Shown piece by piece: positions 51,320 through 62,125 of a stretch of 64,000 nucleotides of DNA. The stretch is taken from the NCBI GenBank assembly GCA_012931725.1, contig CM022950.1:64351984-64415983 (forward strand). Reading direction: 5' to 3'. The stretch is from Litsea cubeba (lineage: Eukaryota > Streptophyta > Magnoliopsida > Laurales > Lauraceae). Both the position numbers and the translations under genes were made by a program. Position 1 is the stretch's first letter, and every line of letters begins with the position of its first letter. The notes below the pieces were generated by a model. That model did not search any database. It was given only the letters and a program-made list of their open reading frames with translations, and was not told the origin of the DNA.

Positions 51320-52354
51320 CTAACTACCTCCCGAGCTGGAGGAGGATCCTGCCGAGATGGAGGCGTCCGCCGAGACGGAGGCTGCTGCGGAGCTGGAGAC
51401 ATCCGCCGAGATGGAGTCTTCCGCCGAGATGGAGGCTGCCTGGTCGTTTTCGTAACGGTTGAAGTGCTCCTGGGCTCGGGCTTCGTCTGCTTCTTGCCTG
51501 ACGAACCGGTTTACCCTAGTCATCAGTGCTGCCATAATGACCACGGGATGCATGACCAAGTCCCTCCGAAGCTCGTTGCCTGGTAGGAGGGCTTGTTGGA
51601 AAGACATGACTGCTATTGTATCTGAGGCATTCTTGATCTGACCGTAGACAGTCCAGAACCTTTTGGCGAACCGCGTGACGTTCTCGGTCTGCTTCATTCT
51701 GAGGGCCATCAGGTCGGCGGCCGACCTGGGGATGACCCTGTGAGCTTGGAATTTCGTCATGAAGGAACTCCGAAGCTGCTGCCAACTTTTGATCGATCCT
51801 CGGGGGAGTGCGCAGAACCACTTTAGGGGGAGGTCTCCGAGACTGGAAGAGTAGACTCTGCAATTCAGGTGGCCTGCATCGCCCCACACCAACATCCTCT
51901 GAGTGAAGTGCCGGAGGTGCGCTGCTGGGTCCGAGGTTCCATCGTAAACGACGAACCTCGGGACTTTGAAATCTTCAGGAAGGGGGAAGCTTCTGATCTC
52001 TGGAGAGAGGGGAGATGTGCCGAGATCGTCAGAGCTCATCCGAACTCGAGCGAGACCGGCAACCTCCATGTTCTGTCGCACTGCTTGCTCGATGTGTCGA
52101 TCAAGCCACTTTTTGAAGTCGTGGTTGTTACCCGGGCTTTCGCCATGAGCTTGGTTACTTCTGTTGTCCTTCAGGGTGCGCCTTTTGGAAGGTGGAGTCG
52201 AGGTCGAACCCTTAGAGGATGAACCCGATCGAGTACCCTGCTGTTGGACGCTCGCTGGACCAGATCTTGCTCCTGACCTTTCCCGGTGGGGGACCGTCGT
52301 CGGCTGTGTTGACAGTATCAATGGTTCCTTTCCCTTTCTGGTTCTTTGAGGCAT
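51320..52354 (-). CDS. Ty3/gypsy Gag of element G
   Basis: Structural capsid protein, about 344 residues from the methionine at 52354 (MPQRTRKGKEPLI). The basic, Ser-rich N-terminus is followed by the Retrotrans_gag core: VPRFVVYDGTSDPAAHL, FTQRMLVWG, LPLKWFCALPRGSIKSW, LRSSFMTKFQ, ENVTRFAKRFW. The C-terminus is a low-complexity Ser/Ala/Asp repeat (ISADVSSSAA-like) made by short tandem gcc-gag-atg-type units at 51320-51450, with no zinc knuckle. I rejected the upstream in-frame methionine at 52456 because it lies in the LTR. The frame is open, but without pol it could only be mobilised in trans. Confidence 0.85.
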   Translation of the reverse strand: MPQRTRKGKEPLILSTQPTTVPHRERSGARSGPASVQQQGTRSGSSSKGSTSTPPSKRRTLKDNRSNQAHGESPGNNHDFKKWLDRHIEQAVRQNMEVAGLARVRMSSDDLGTSPLSPEIRSFPLPEDFKVPRFVVYDGTSDPAAHLRHFTQRMLVWGDAGHLNCRVYSSSLGDLPLKWFCALPRGSIKSWQQLRSSFMTKFQAHRVIPRSAADLMALRMKQTENVTRFAKRFWTVYGQIKNASDTIAVMSFQQALLPGNELRRDLVMHPVVIMAALMTRVNRFVRQEADEARAQEHFNRYENDQAASISAEDSISADVSSSAAASVSADASISAGSSSSSGGS

Positions 52355-52395
52355 GGTATTAGGGAAGATGGCTTTTTGCTCAATTCCCCATAGAC

Positions 52396-52402
52396 GGCGC
52401 CA
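52396..52402 (-). other. Primer binding site of element G
   Basis: TGGCGCC followed by GTCTATGGGGA on the minus strand, a common gypsy (Tat/Athila-type) primer site two bases inside the LTR. Confidence 0.8.
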
Positions 52403-52404
52403 AT

Positions 52405-53266
52405 TGTAAGTACACAAAAATTCACGGACCCGGGGGGTGGTGTTCTTGAGACTCACTGAGGAAAACGAAGGCTGAAGCTCCTCGTCTCCTCGTTGAAGAT
52501 GGAAGAACCGATGCCTGAGAACCTAGAAGAGGGAGAAGAAACAGGTCAGAGGACCCTAGCTGTGGGCAGCGCAGGGCTCTCCGATGCCTAAGTCAGTATG
52601 AGTACTGGACAGTAGGATGGGGATTTTGGGGAAGAAGGTGATACCAGTGTGGTCCTCTCGGACCGGAGAGGGGGCCCTTTCTGTTCTGGTTTGGCCCCTT
52701 TTATAGAGGAGGAGAGGAGACAAGGAGGTGACTCTGTTAGGGAGCTATCCCATTGTAGCACGTCGTGTCGCATCGGGCCATACCCGGGCGTCTGTGGACG
52801 TCGTTCTGTCAGTGGACGTGGGCGGTAAGGATGGCCCTGTCAGAAGATATGGGCGGTGCCCTTGTCTTGTCGCACGTGCTGTAGCGTGCATAAGCGTCCA
52901 AGGGAGGACAGCTGTCAACCCCTGCCTTGGCTAGCTCTGGCATTCTGACCGAGGTCAGTGTGTGTTGCCGAGGTCTGGGAGCTGTGCAAAGTTCCAAGAT
53001 GGAGCTCCTGGTCGAGGCCAAGGTGAAAAAATGAGGCAGGGGATCTCGGTTGATGCCTCGGCCCCACTGCCGAGGTCAAGGGTGAGTTCAGTTGGCGCCC
53101 CGATGTTGAGTGCGCGTGGCCGAGGTGAGGCTCTGACCGAAGTGGGAGCACTTGGCCGAGCTAGTAGAGGTTGAGATGAGCTTTGCCGAGATGGATTAGC
53201 TGGCGCTGCAGCACGGGATGGAGCATCAGGCCAGTATTCCGGCAGGTTCGGAAATATCCCCACACA
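52405..53266 (-). repeat. 5' LTR of element G (862 bp)
   Basis: Minus strand TGTGTGGGG ... CTTACA. Its inner part (cagaggaccctagctgtgggcagcgcag, about 52547) is shared with the LTR of element H at about 55120. Confidence 0.87.
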
Positions 53267-53413
53267 GAAGGAATATGAGACTTTTCAAACACAAGTGAGT
53301 TGCAATAGAGGAGGTTCCAGAGGAGGCTTAGAGTAATCTGGTTGGAAGGAATATGAGACTTTTCAAACACAAGTGAGTTGCAATAGAGGAGGTTCCAGAG
53401 GAGGCTTAGAGTA
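53267..53413. repeat. 78-bp direct tandem duplication
   Basis: gaaggaatatgagacttttc begins at 53267 and 53345; the two copies are nearly identical through gaggaggcttagagta. It lies immediately outside the LTR of element G. Confidence 0.92.
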
Positions 53414-55009
53414 GGGTAATATCTTGGGCACTCATCATGAATGAGTTTGTTCATTTTTGGCTTCTGAACTACTGACCCATGTGGATGATGGATTGAAGCT
53501 GTGGCATTAGGAATTGATGCATTTTGGTTGCATTGTTTTTCTAGTGGTCTTTTGATATATTTTATGGTTTTTTAAACTAATATATTAATGTTAGTCTTTT
53601 CCATTTCAACCGAATGAAAAATGGTCTTTCAAGGTTCACTTAGTTTGACATTGAGTCAAGTTGGGTTTCCAAGGTTCTTGAACCATATCTTATAGGCCTC
53701 AAAATTGAGTATGGTTCGGAGAAGTAACCACTCTGATGTATTATCATATATAATGGATTATGCACTGTTTGTTTTGAATGAAATACCTTTGGCTGTGGCT
53801 TATAGCCGACATGATATTCATCTTTGTGGAGAGTTTGGATTCACAATCTTGAAAAAATTCCCAAGTCTAAAATGATTTTAACTTCTTCATAGACTAAAGG
53901 ACCGCCAGCTCTGCTGCAATAGGTTCAAGTATATGGCTTTGTTGTATGGTTGCCCATAGTGAATGAAAGCACTTGTTGAAACCATTTGACACTGGGGTAC
54001 TGGCCTTTACATATGGGCCCCTTCTCAAAATGCACTCCATCAAGCCAAGCTTAACCATCTATTTTTTCAGACTGATCAGTAAGTATCTGATTCAATTCGA
54101 TTAGAATGATTTGAAATAAATCGAATGAAAATTAATGGATTCGATTAGAAATGATTTAAATAGAAAAGTCTTACTCAAGTTCTATCGATTGATTTGAACA
54201 GTTCGGCTCTACTTAGCTTTGACCTTCGAGACTCGACGGGATTAAAGTTTGATTTAGTGTGTGTGAATACAGCTGTACAGTAGGTAGTTTGGAGCACCGG
54301 AACTCTAGAACTGGGTAGTCAGGAGAACCTTTTGTCGGATTATTTGTGATATCCCAACATGAGTGCTCTAATTAGGGAGGATAAGCAAAGGTAGTAACCA
54401 ATTAGAAAAGTAAGTTTCTCTATTTATGATTCGAAAAGTATGATTAAGTCATAATGCACAAATTGCCTAGCTTACTGTAATTCGGTCTCTTTTAATCACT
54501 TGTCTATAATTCGAATTTGATATAGCATGCATTAATTTGTAATTGTTCATATTTAGCTGAATCGTTGTATTCACGGTGCTACTCTTGGTGTCGCAGATTC
54601 GGTTCTAGAAACTACCCCTGCGGGAATCCAGGATACCGAAGAGGATAACTAATAGTTCCCCAAGATTAGAATACGTGGCGACTAATGATTTCAGCTAGCT
54701 TTGGCTGTCGGAGATCGCACAAAAGTTAACTGAGTTTGGGATTAGATATGGCATCTTGCACTTAGTTTATAGTTATGCATATGATTAGTTATGTTTTGCA
54801 TTGTCTTAGAAACATGAATTAATTAGGAAAGCGTTTGGTAAGTATCATCCTTGAAGTAGCTTTGTACTATTCATATAAGGGATTTGAATTCTTAAGTTTG
54901 TCAAATGGAAAATCTCTTATTGTGTATTATTGGAACTTAAATGGAATGTTCAGACTTTGATATTGACGGTGTACAGGCTTCCGCAATTAAATGTACATTG
55001 ATAGGTGTC
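53414..55009. other. Intergenic sequence without recognised genes
   Basis: About 1.6 kb, AT-rich, with no supportable reading frame or element boundary. A run of aatcgaat/gattagaatgattt words near 54095-54165 is mildly repetitive. Confidence 0.5.
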
Positions 55010-55750
55010 TGTAAGTGCCTAAATTACGGGCTTGGAATCAGGGATTAGGATCCCTGTTTTGAGTAGTCTGGATGAAGATTAATGTGGCTCCGGCTAGAAG
55101 TGAAAATGAAGAGAGGAAGCAAGTCAGAGGACCCTGGCTGTGGGCAGCGCAAGGCTCTCCGATCCTTAAGTCAGTTCAAGGACTGAGTAAGGGAGATGGA
55201 GAGAAATTTGCAGAGTAAGTGTATGTGTTTTGGATTGCATACCTTAGAATGGAGTTGGAGTGTCTATTTATCGGAGAGGGAGATGACTTACGTGGACGAG
55301 CCTCATGATGGGCTTTGCCACTCAAGTGGCTTTGTCCACTCAGCCCACACTTCATTAAATGCTAGCCTCACCTACCCATTCCTCATTAAATGCCAATCTT
55401 ATCGGGCCAGGCGGTGGTTGACTTTCGGGCCAAGTCCCATCGGGCCTAGCTTGGAGCCATGCTTTGGGGGCGCACGTGTTCCGCATAACGCCGTTTTGTC
55501 AGGAATGATGGGCCGCAGGGCACGCATTAGCGCGTGCCTTCGTCCTCTCAACAGTCCCATCAGCGTCTGTCAAATCCGCCGTGCCGAGGTCGATATACAA
55601 GGACCCGTGCCATCTGACCTCGGGGCTTTCACCTCGGCGGGTGCTGTGACCCGTGAGCCGGGGTCTGTCCTGGCCGAGCGGAGGTATGATTAACTGGATC
55701 GATTGTCAAGGCTAGTCCTGATCTCGGCTTAGTGGAAACTTCCCCACACA
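55010..55750 (-). repeat. 3' LTR of element H (741 bp)
   Basis: Boundaries are inferred from the TG..CA ends, the adjoining polypurine tract, and similarity to the LTR of G (tgtaagt end, cagaggaccctggctgtgggcagcgcaagg, ccccacaca end). Confidence 0.75.
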
Positions 55751-56117
55751 ATTGCCCCCAAGCTTTGGAGCTCTTAGAGTATCCCAACTCTTTGAGGTCG
55801 GAAGCTGAGAAGGACTCCTCGGAGGATTGCCGTGATGCGGTGCCCCGCAATGCCGCGCTACCCTTCGTCCCGGTCGGGAGGAAGCCCAAGAGGCTCATGA
55901 TTTTGTAATCCCATCATGGCTTTGGACGCGGGCGCCTCATTCTTATCCGCTGGCGCTTCGATGCCCGAGGCATTAAATGGCGCACGGAAATTAGGCTGGC
56001 GATTCCATGTGTCATCTTTGGCTTGGTTCGCCCGTCTTTTCATGGCGGCGCGCGCAGTGAAAAGACGCGGCCTTTATGAAATCCGGAAAGGCGCCATCAT
56101 TGGCGCTCTGTTTTTTG

Positions 56118-56127
56118 CTATAAGTAG
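56118..56127 (+). promoter_or_regulatory. TATA box for the antisense frame of element H
   Basis: ctataagtag on the plus strand is followed about 30 bp on by a pyrimidine-rich probable start region (cccttcttcttccttcc), then a GA-rich leader and the ATG at 56416. Predicted from sequence only. Confidence 0.55.
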
Positions 56128-56176
56128 GGGGAGGCGCCCCCTGCCCTTCTTCTTCCTTCCTTATCTTTGCCTCCAG

Positions 56177-56178
<2 letters not shown>

Positions 56179-56241
<63 letters not shown>
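56179..56241 (+). repeat. (GA)n microsatellite in the leader
   Basis: About 30 uninterrupted GA units; it lies in the presumed 5' UTR of the antisense frame. Confidence 0.95.
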
Positions 56242-56245
<4 letters not shown>

Positions 56246-56415
56246 CTGCAGAGATTTTTCCAGAGGAGAGCGCTCGCCGGAGAGAAAAGTGCTGTCAGAA
56301 TCGCGCCTTCGCAGGCTTGAGCATCACTCTGCTCTTAGCCCTCGTAAGTCCTCTTTCTCTTGCTCCTGTTTCTTCCAGCACTGTCTTTCCTTCTTCTAGC
56401 TTCTTTCTTCGAGAG

Positions 56416-57296
56416 ATGGGTATTTACAGTCACTGGATAGGGTCCGAGAAGGGGTTAGCCGACCTTAGGGTTAGGTATAAGATCCCGGACGGAGTCCAAG
56501 TCATGGCGGCCCCTCCCCTTGCCTATGCTGACGGGGGAATATATGACGGCTGGATGCCGTTCCCATTGGTGGCCGTCATTGAGGGCGAGGTTAGATTTCC
56601 CCTCCGCCCTCTACTTAGGGAATGCCTCAGGGCATGGAACCTCTGCCCCTGTCAGCTGATGCCCAACAGTTTTAAGGTCGTAATGGGCACGGACGTGCTT
56701 AACACGACCTTAGGCATTGGTCTCGGCATCCACGATATTGAGGATGCCTATGACCTATGCAAATCCGGGAAGGATATGCATTGCCTCCATATCAAGCCGG
56801 GTCGGAGGCCGTTCGTCCAAGCCTTGGAGGATTCCAATAAATATGCCGGGGACGACCGTCTGATGGTTACGGGCAACTGGGAATTTGATGATGACGAGCC
56901 CATTGCAGAGAGATTTTTCAAGATTCCTCGTCACTTCGGCACTCCTCCAAGTAATTACAGTCCTAGCATGCTTCTTTATATCTTCTGCTTTTTTGTATTG
57001 TCAGGCTTATGTTGTTCGTTTGCTCTGCAGGTGTTCGTCAGAGGAAGGCGGCAGCTAGCCGAGACGGTTGGAAGAGGAACAATTCTTGGGTCAAGTCCTT
57101 AGAGAGCTACCACGGCCACGAGGACAGGTCGGCGTGGAAGCTTCTGGGATACACGCCCAGGTATCGCGACTATAAGAAATACACCGCTCACCGTTCGCAA
57201 GCCGCTGCGGAGATAGAAGAGGAGAGCGGAGAGGATGACGAACAGGTCGCGGCTGATGTTGAGGATCGTGCCGCATCCGATACCGAGGCATCCCAC
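56416..57296 (+). CDS. Antisense ORF of element H, transposase_28 (PF04195)-like, spliced, truncated by element I
   Basis: Starts at 56416 (MGIYSHWIGSEKG). Exon 1 (56416-56950) encodes IPDGVQVMAAPPLAYADG, VRFPLRPLLRECLRAWNLCP and CQLMPNSFKVVMG, the PLxPxLRExL..PxQLxPNxxR pattern of the plant putative gypsy-type transposon domain (PF04195). A probable intron 56951-57030 (CCAA|GTAATT, CTCTGCAG|GT) joins TPP-S to VRQRKAAASRDGWKRNN. Exon 2 ends in Glu/Asp-rich sequence and is cut at 57296 by the LTR of element I. Tat-lineage gypsy elements are known to carry extra, sometimes antisense, frames before the 3' LTR; placing this one there is my inference. Function unknown. Confidence 0.7.
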
Positions 57297-58491
57297 TGTT
57301 GGAATTTGAGATGAACTTGAGATGACTTTAGAGTCTTTTGATGAATTAAAGTAATTAGTATCTCAAGTATGGTTTTGAGTTGGAATTCTTGTCAACACAT
57401 TGTCACAAACATGATGATAATAAGCTGGTGTTGATAGAGCTTGAAAAGGAGAAACAGAATTGAAACAGTCAGGAATTCAGAATTCCTGAAGCAGAGCACG
57501 CGGTCGACCGGGCTCTTCATGCGGTCGACCGAGCAAGAAGAAACCTGCAGAAACAGAAAAAAGGCACCTCTCAGTTATTTTCGTGACACAGTGTGTCTTC
57601 GGTCGACCGGGACTCCAGGATGTCGACCGAGCTCGAAATTGTCTGTTTTCCAGTCAGTGTCTTCGGTCGACCGAGCAAGCCAGGATGTCGACCGAGCACG
57701 GGAACCAGAGTTGCGCAGAATTAGAAGTTTTGCACGAAAATTCAGCACAGTTATCTATTTCGTTTGGGAATCTTTCTAAACGAATTGTAGCCCGTTTTGA
57801 ATACAATTAAGGGTTATTAAAACCTATATAAAGGCATGCTTGGGTCGTTCATAAACACATCAGAAGAGACACCAGAAGAGAAGAGTAATAGAAAGAGTTT
57901 TGGAGAGAAGAAGAGTGCTGGTGCTGTGTTGCTGTGTTGCTGCATTATCAGACGTTTTCTACAGCAATTGTGGACGAGATTATGCTCTAGAAGATGGTGT
58001 TTTCGTCCATGAGTTAAGTGTCTCTCTATTTATGCTTTAATTTCAATTTGTAAGGGATTGAGAGAGAGAGAATTGTAGAGGGGAAGGGCTGTAGACAGAG
58101 TTTATTTCTATTCTGTTCTTACATCAAGTTGGTGCTTGGTGTTTGGGGTTTGGTGATCCCATCTGTGGGTGCAGATAAATTGTAAAGGGAGTCGGTGCTT
58201 CCTAGATAGTTGGTGCTATCTGAAACTCAAGGGAGTCGGTGCTTCCTAGATAGTTGGTGCTATCTGAAACTAAGGGTTGGTGCTCTTTGTCGTTGGTGCG
58301 ACTAAATAAGATTCAGATCTGTCCCGGATTGGTGTTCGGACAGTCTTTGAACCGTGGACGTAGCCTTTCGGTGAACCACGTTAAATCTGGTGTCATTGTG
58401 TGATTTGACTTGTTTTGTTGTTGAATTGGACCTGTTTTTAGAAATCACTGATTCACCCCCCCCCCCCTCTCAGTGATCGCGGTATCCAACA
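57297..58491 (+). repeat. 5' LTR of element I (1,195 bp)
   Basis: Begins TGTTGGAATTTGAG and ends TATCCAACA. It has a U3 TATA box ctatataaagg (about 57824-57834), six GTCGAC-centred palindromes between 57501 and 57700, and a two-copy 42-bp repeat (gggagtcggtgcttcctaga at about 58189 and 58231). A C-run (58455-58467) lies near the 3' end. Confidence 0.88.
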
Positions 58492-58493
58492 AT

Positions 58494-58505
58494 TGGTATC
58501 AGAGC
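58494..58505 (+). other. Primer binding site of element I
   Basis: TGGTATCAGAGC two bases after the LTR; initiator tRNA-Met type. Confidence 0.93.
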
Positions 58506-58557
58506 GAGGTTCCCTTGATCAGTTTAATACGCTAAGGGTGATCTCTTGTCAAATCAC

Positions 58558-60084
58558 ATGGCAGTCAATACGGGGAATATGAAAGCACCTCTGTTTGATG
58601 GTTCTAATTACTCCTTCTGGAAGATTAGGATGCAAGCCTTCATCAAATCTCTTGGCTATGATGTTTGGGAGGCTGTCAGAGCCGGTTACAATGCTGCCAC
58701 CGTACCCAATGATACAGCATCGAAGAAGTTGGCAGACAACGACTCCAAGGCGCAGAATGCACTCTTTAGTGGCCTTGTGGACAGCGAGCTTGTCAAAGTA
58801 ATTGCATGCAAAACAGCCAAGGAAATTTGGGACAAGTTGCAAAGCATACATGAAGGTGATGAGAAGATTAAAGAAGCCAAATTGCAAACTCATCGCTCTC
58901 AATTTGAATCTCTTCGCATGGAGGAAAGCGAGAATGTTGACTCGTATATGCAACGAGTGAATGAAGTCACGAATGACATTCGTGGACTAGGGGAGGAGAT
59001 TAAAGAGCCGGTCATCGTCAAAAAGGTTCTAAGATCTCTTCTTCCCCGGTTTGATTCAAAAGTCTCAGCCATTGAAGAAGCCAAAGATCTGAATGCATTT
59101 TCCATGGATGAATTACATGGTTCTCTAACTGCCTATGAGATGCGCATAGGAAAGACGTCTTCATCCGATAAAGAAGCGGCCTTCAAAGTTCAGAAAAAGG
59201 CAAAAGAGACTGCTGGTCATGATATTGATTCTGATGATGATGAGCTTGAGGCTCAATTTGTTAGAAAGTTGAAGAAAGGAAGCATCGGCAAGTACAAAGG
59301 GAAGCTACCCTTTAAATGCTTCAATTGTGGAGGTATTGGTCACTTTGCTGCGAAGTGTCCCCTAAAAGAAGACAATGATAATGACTCTTATGCTGAAAAG
59401 AGTAAAGGAAAGAGAAATTTTAGAAAAAGGGGCAAAGCTAAAAACTTTCTATGTCAACAAGATGACAGCACGTCTGAAACTTCAGACGATGATGAATCAA
59501 CCGAAGCTCTCTTCATGGTCACTGTTGAAGAAGAAGAAGAGCTAGATCCGGAAGAGGATGAGGAGGCTGAAGTCAATCTTGAAGAGGAACTCATAGCCGC
59601 ACTTGAGGAGCTAAGCATGGAACGCAAATCAAGTAAGAAAAATCTGAAACTTCTCCATGAATCTGAAAGTTCAATTATTTCTTTGAAAACTCAAGTAGAA
59701 GAATATAAAAGAATGGTAGAAGTCCTTGAAAACCAAATAAGTATAAAAAAGGAAGAGGCTATGAAACTTGAAACTGAGATCGCTAGAGCAAAGGCTGAAA
59801 ATTTGGAAAATAGCAAAAAACTCAAAGCGCTCCAAGCGATTGAAGAGACTATGAAACTCAATGAACTACTGAAAGTTCAAAGACCTGCCCACTTCAGATT
59901 TGGTCTAGGATTTGAGAAAGGAGAATCCTCTAAGATTGCACCTCCTAAAAAGAAAAAGTTTGTGAAGCAAGTCACTGCACCTTCTAACTCTATGAAGCCC
60001 ACTCAACCTAGAAAGGAGTCCATTCCTCTTAGAAAGGTAATGAAGATTATCCAGCCACAAAGAAGATATAAATTCTATGGTTAT
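58558..60084 (+). pseudogene. Gag of element I, truncated by insertion of J
   Basis: Capsid protein from the first ATG at 58558 (MAVNTGNMKAPLFDGSNYSF), a UBN2-type Gag with AKEIWDKLQ and LRMEESENVDSYMQRV. A CCHC knuckle CFNCGGIGHFAAKC is near residue 254. An acidic stretch (about 300-350) precedes a long Glu/Lys/Leu region (about 345-435) likely to form a coiled coil. The frame is intact until YKFYGY at 60084, where the LTR of J begins and supplies a stop. Related Gags usually continue into a second Cys/His motif here, so the original protein was longer. Confidence 0.88.
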
Positions 60085-61737
60085 TGAAAGTCCAAGATCG
60101 AATCCTAGAGGGGGGGGGGGGTGAATAGGGTGAGCTCAAAGTCCTTGACCAACTTTCAATCTTTTGGCTTTTAAGTTGCTTATGCTTTGATGAATATTAA
60201 TAATCTTGTGAAAAAGATAGATTCCTAAGTTAATCATACACAAGATGAAAGCAACTAGGAACATTCAACAATAACAACATCAATCACATAAAGTAAGCAC
60301 AAAAGAGCATTCACCATAACACAAGTGTTTTATAGTGGTTCGGCAACCGTGCCTACATCCACTCCCGGTAACCCTACCGGATTTTCACTAAAACGAGTTA
60401 AGGTTTAGGATCACCTTGAACCTTACAAACACATCACCATGCTTTTCAAGGCTAAGCATGAACCATTACAACTCAACAAATGCTTTTAAAGGCTAAGCAC
60501 CAACCTTTACAACGAGTGATTTTCTCTTAATTAATATGCCTAATGATGCATGGATAAGAGAACTATTAAGTGCAATGAGATGCCTCTAAATAGGCTAATT
60601 TGAAAATGAAATGCCAAACTCTAGACATATGCATATGAATGAGAAAGTGTAAGATTCATGCATATGCTAGAAAACACTCTAACTCTTTTTAGAAGGATGA
60701 AACACTAAATGATGCAAAGATGTTGATCATATTTAAATGAAAGAGTAGAATGAAAAACACATGAGTTTTCAAGATGAAGAAACTTGATTTGAAAAATTAC
60801 AACTTAACTCTAGCAAGTTAGTGTAGAAACTTGAAAACAAAACTCATGTGAATAGCTAAACATATGTTGTATCCTCATGACTAAACATGTTCAAAGATTT
60901 AACAATGCATGAACACAACATTAAGAAACTTGAGCATGCTTTTAAAAGAAATCAAAGATTAATACAAAGCATGAGATTAAATGAGAAAAGAGAGCACACC
61001 CATTTGAGATTTGAATCAAAGATTGAGTCCATGGATTAGCCCCATTAGTCCTTCAATAATCTCCTTAAAGTGTAGTTCTTCCTTGGCCTCAAGAGTTCCT
61101 TAAAGTTCAGCACCCAATCCCCAACAAAAATCCACTTTTTATAGCCAAAAAGTGTCCAACGGCTAGTGCCCGGTCGACCTGGTACAGGGCCCGGTCGACC
61201 GGGTGCTCAACGGTCAGAAATATATCCGTTGGAGCCTTAACGGCCATTTTCCCTGGGTCGGCCTGCACTGTGTGCCCGGTCGACCGGGTGCCTTGGCCGG
61301 TCGACCGGGTACACAGCCGGCCAACCTGCTGGCAGCCCAGATGTCTGATTTTTTTTCAGAACTTTGAAGGAGAGTGAGGGCTGGTCTTCAATGAACTTTG
61401 GGGCACAATTCAAGCTTGGATTCAAGTCAGAAAAAGACTATTAAAAATGAAATATAAATGACTTGAAATCTCCAAATAAAAACTGATTTTAAAGAGAAAA
61501 ACATGGAAAGCTTGAATTTTGGAAATGACACCAAAAACACCCACATGGGACTAGAAAACTTCATGAACTTAAGATTCATAAATATTATGAAAAACATGCA
61601 TGACATGAATAAAATCAAAGATTATGAATGAAAATCAAGCATGAAAATCTTAAGATAAAAATCATGAATGAATGAGAGATCAAGCTTATGAAAATGAAAT
61701 GCACCCTATCAAATTGCAACAAAATAAAACTCTAACA
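60085..61737 (-). repeat. 3' LTR of element J (1,653 bp)
   Basis: Minus strand begins TGTTAGAGTTTTATTTTG and ends GATCTTGGACTTTCA. A TATA-like CTATAAAAAG reads on the minus strand near 61135-61144. GTCGACC palindromes cluster at 61168-61320. A G-run (60111-60121) lies near the 3' end. Confidence 0.85.
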
Positions 61738-62025
61738 ATCTCCCCCTTTGCAATTTGATGGCAACTCTTGAAGCTTGAACTCTCTCTCAATCTCCTTAGA
61801 AACTTGAACACCAACTTCACCATCTTCTTTGGATATTAAGGAGCTTTGGATGAATGAGAGCATTTGGATATTTTGGAGCTTTGGATTTTCCTTGTGAGAG
61901 CAATGACACAACATTACAAAATTACATACAAAAACTCCCCCTAAACTAGATAACCCTAGAATCTTCTCCCCCTTAGTTGGTGCCAACACTTGAAACATCT
62001 CTCCCCCTTTGACATCCAATTGCAA
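61738..62025 (-). other. Polypurine tract and repeated tract-like motifs of element J
   Basis: Minus strand AAAGGGGGAGAT directly abuts the LTR (61738-61749). Similar AGGGGGAG motifs recur at about 61935-61944, 61975-61985 and 62000-62010. Multiplied polypurine tracts are a reported trait of Sireviruses. Confidence 0.75.
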
Positions 62026-62125
62026 AGGATCCTGCCCAAGAACTAGAAAACACAAAACCTTGTTAGTAGCACCTGTTTATAGGATTAAAAGAAAATGAAA
62101 TAACAGGTGATAAGCCAACAACAAA

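Larger units (their letters stand above)
49396..53266 (-). mobile_element. Ty3/gypsy element G, gag only, no pol
   Basis: The 5' LTR is at 52405-53266. A partial 3' LTR at 49396-49900 matches its right-hand 505 bp without length change and few differences; the remaining part is lost on the left. The primer site TGGCGCC is at 52396-52402 and the polypurine tract at 49901-49911. Between the LTRs are only gag and two minisatellites (2.5 kb), with no protease, RT or integrase. It is an internally deleted or non-autonomous gypsy element, related by LTR and polypurine tract to H. It is markedly more GC-rich than its flanks. Confidence 0.87.
55010..57296 (-). mobile_element. Ty3/gypsy (Tat-like) element H, 3' part
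   Basis: The 3' LTR at 55010-55750 (minus strand TGTGTGGGGAAGTTTCC ... CACTTACA) is followed by the polypurine tract TTGGGGGCAAT (55751-55761). Internal sequence then continues to 57296, where element I interrupts it. The internal part carries a reading frame in antisense to the element. LTR and polypurine tract resemble element G. The rest of H is displaced beyond I and J and is not in view. Confidence 0.75.
57297..60084 (+). mobile_element. Ty1/copia element I, 5' part, interrupted by J
   Basis: The 5' LTR at 57297-58491 is followed by a tRNA-Met primer site and gag. Gag is cut at 60084 by the LTR of element J, so pol and the 3' LTR lie beyond the right edge. It was inserted into element H; the left target bases are cccac (57292-57296). 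Confidence 0.9.

Noticed and set aside
55196..55693. 165-codon plus-strand frame
   Set aside because: Falls entirely within the LTR of element H and lacks any domain.
56416..57296. Independent host gene with a PF04195-like domain
   Set aside because: It directly follows the LTR and polypurine tract of a gypsy element and fits a retrotransposon accessory ORF better, though a captured host gene cannot be excluded.
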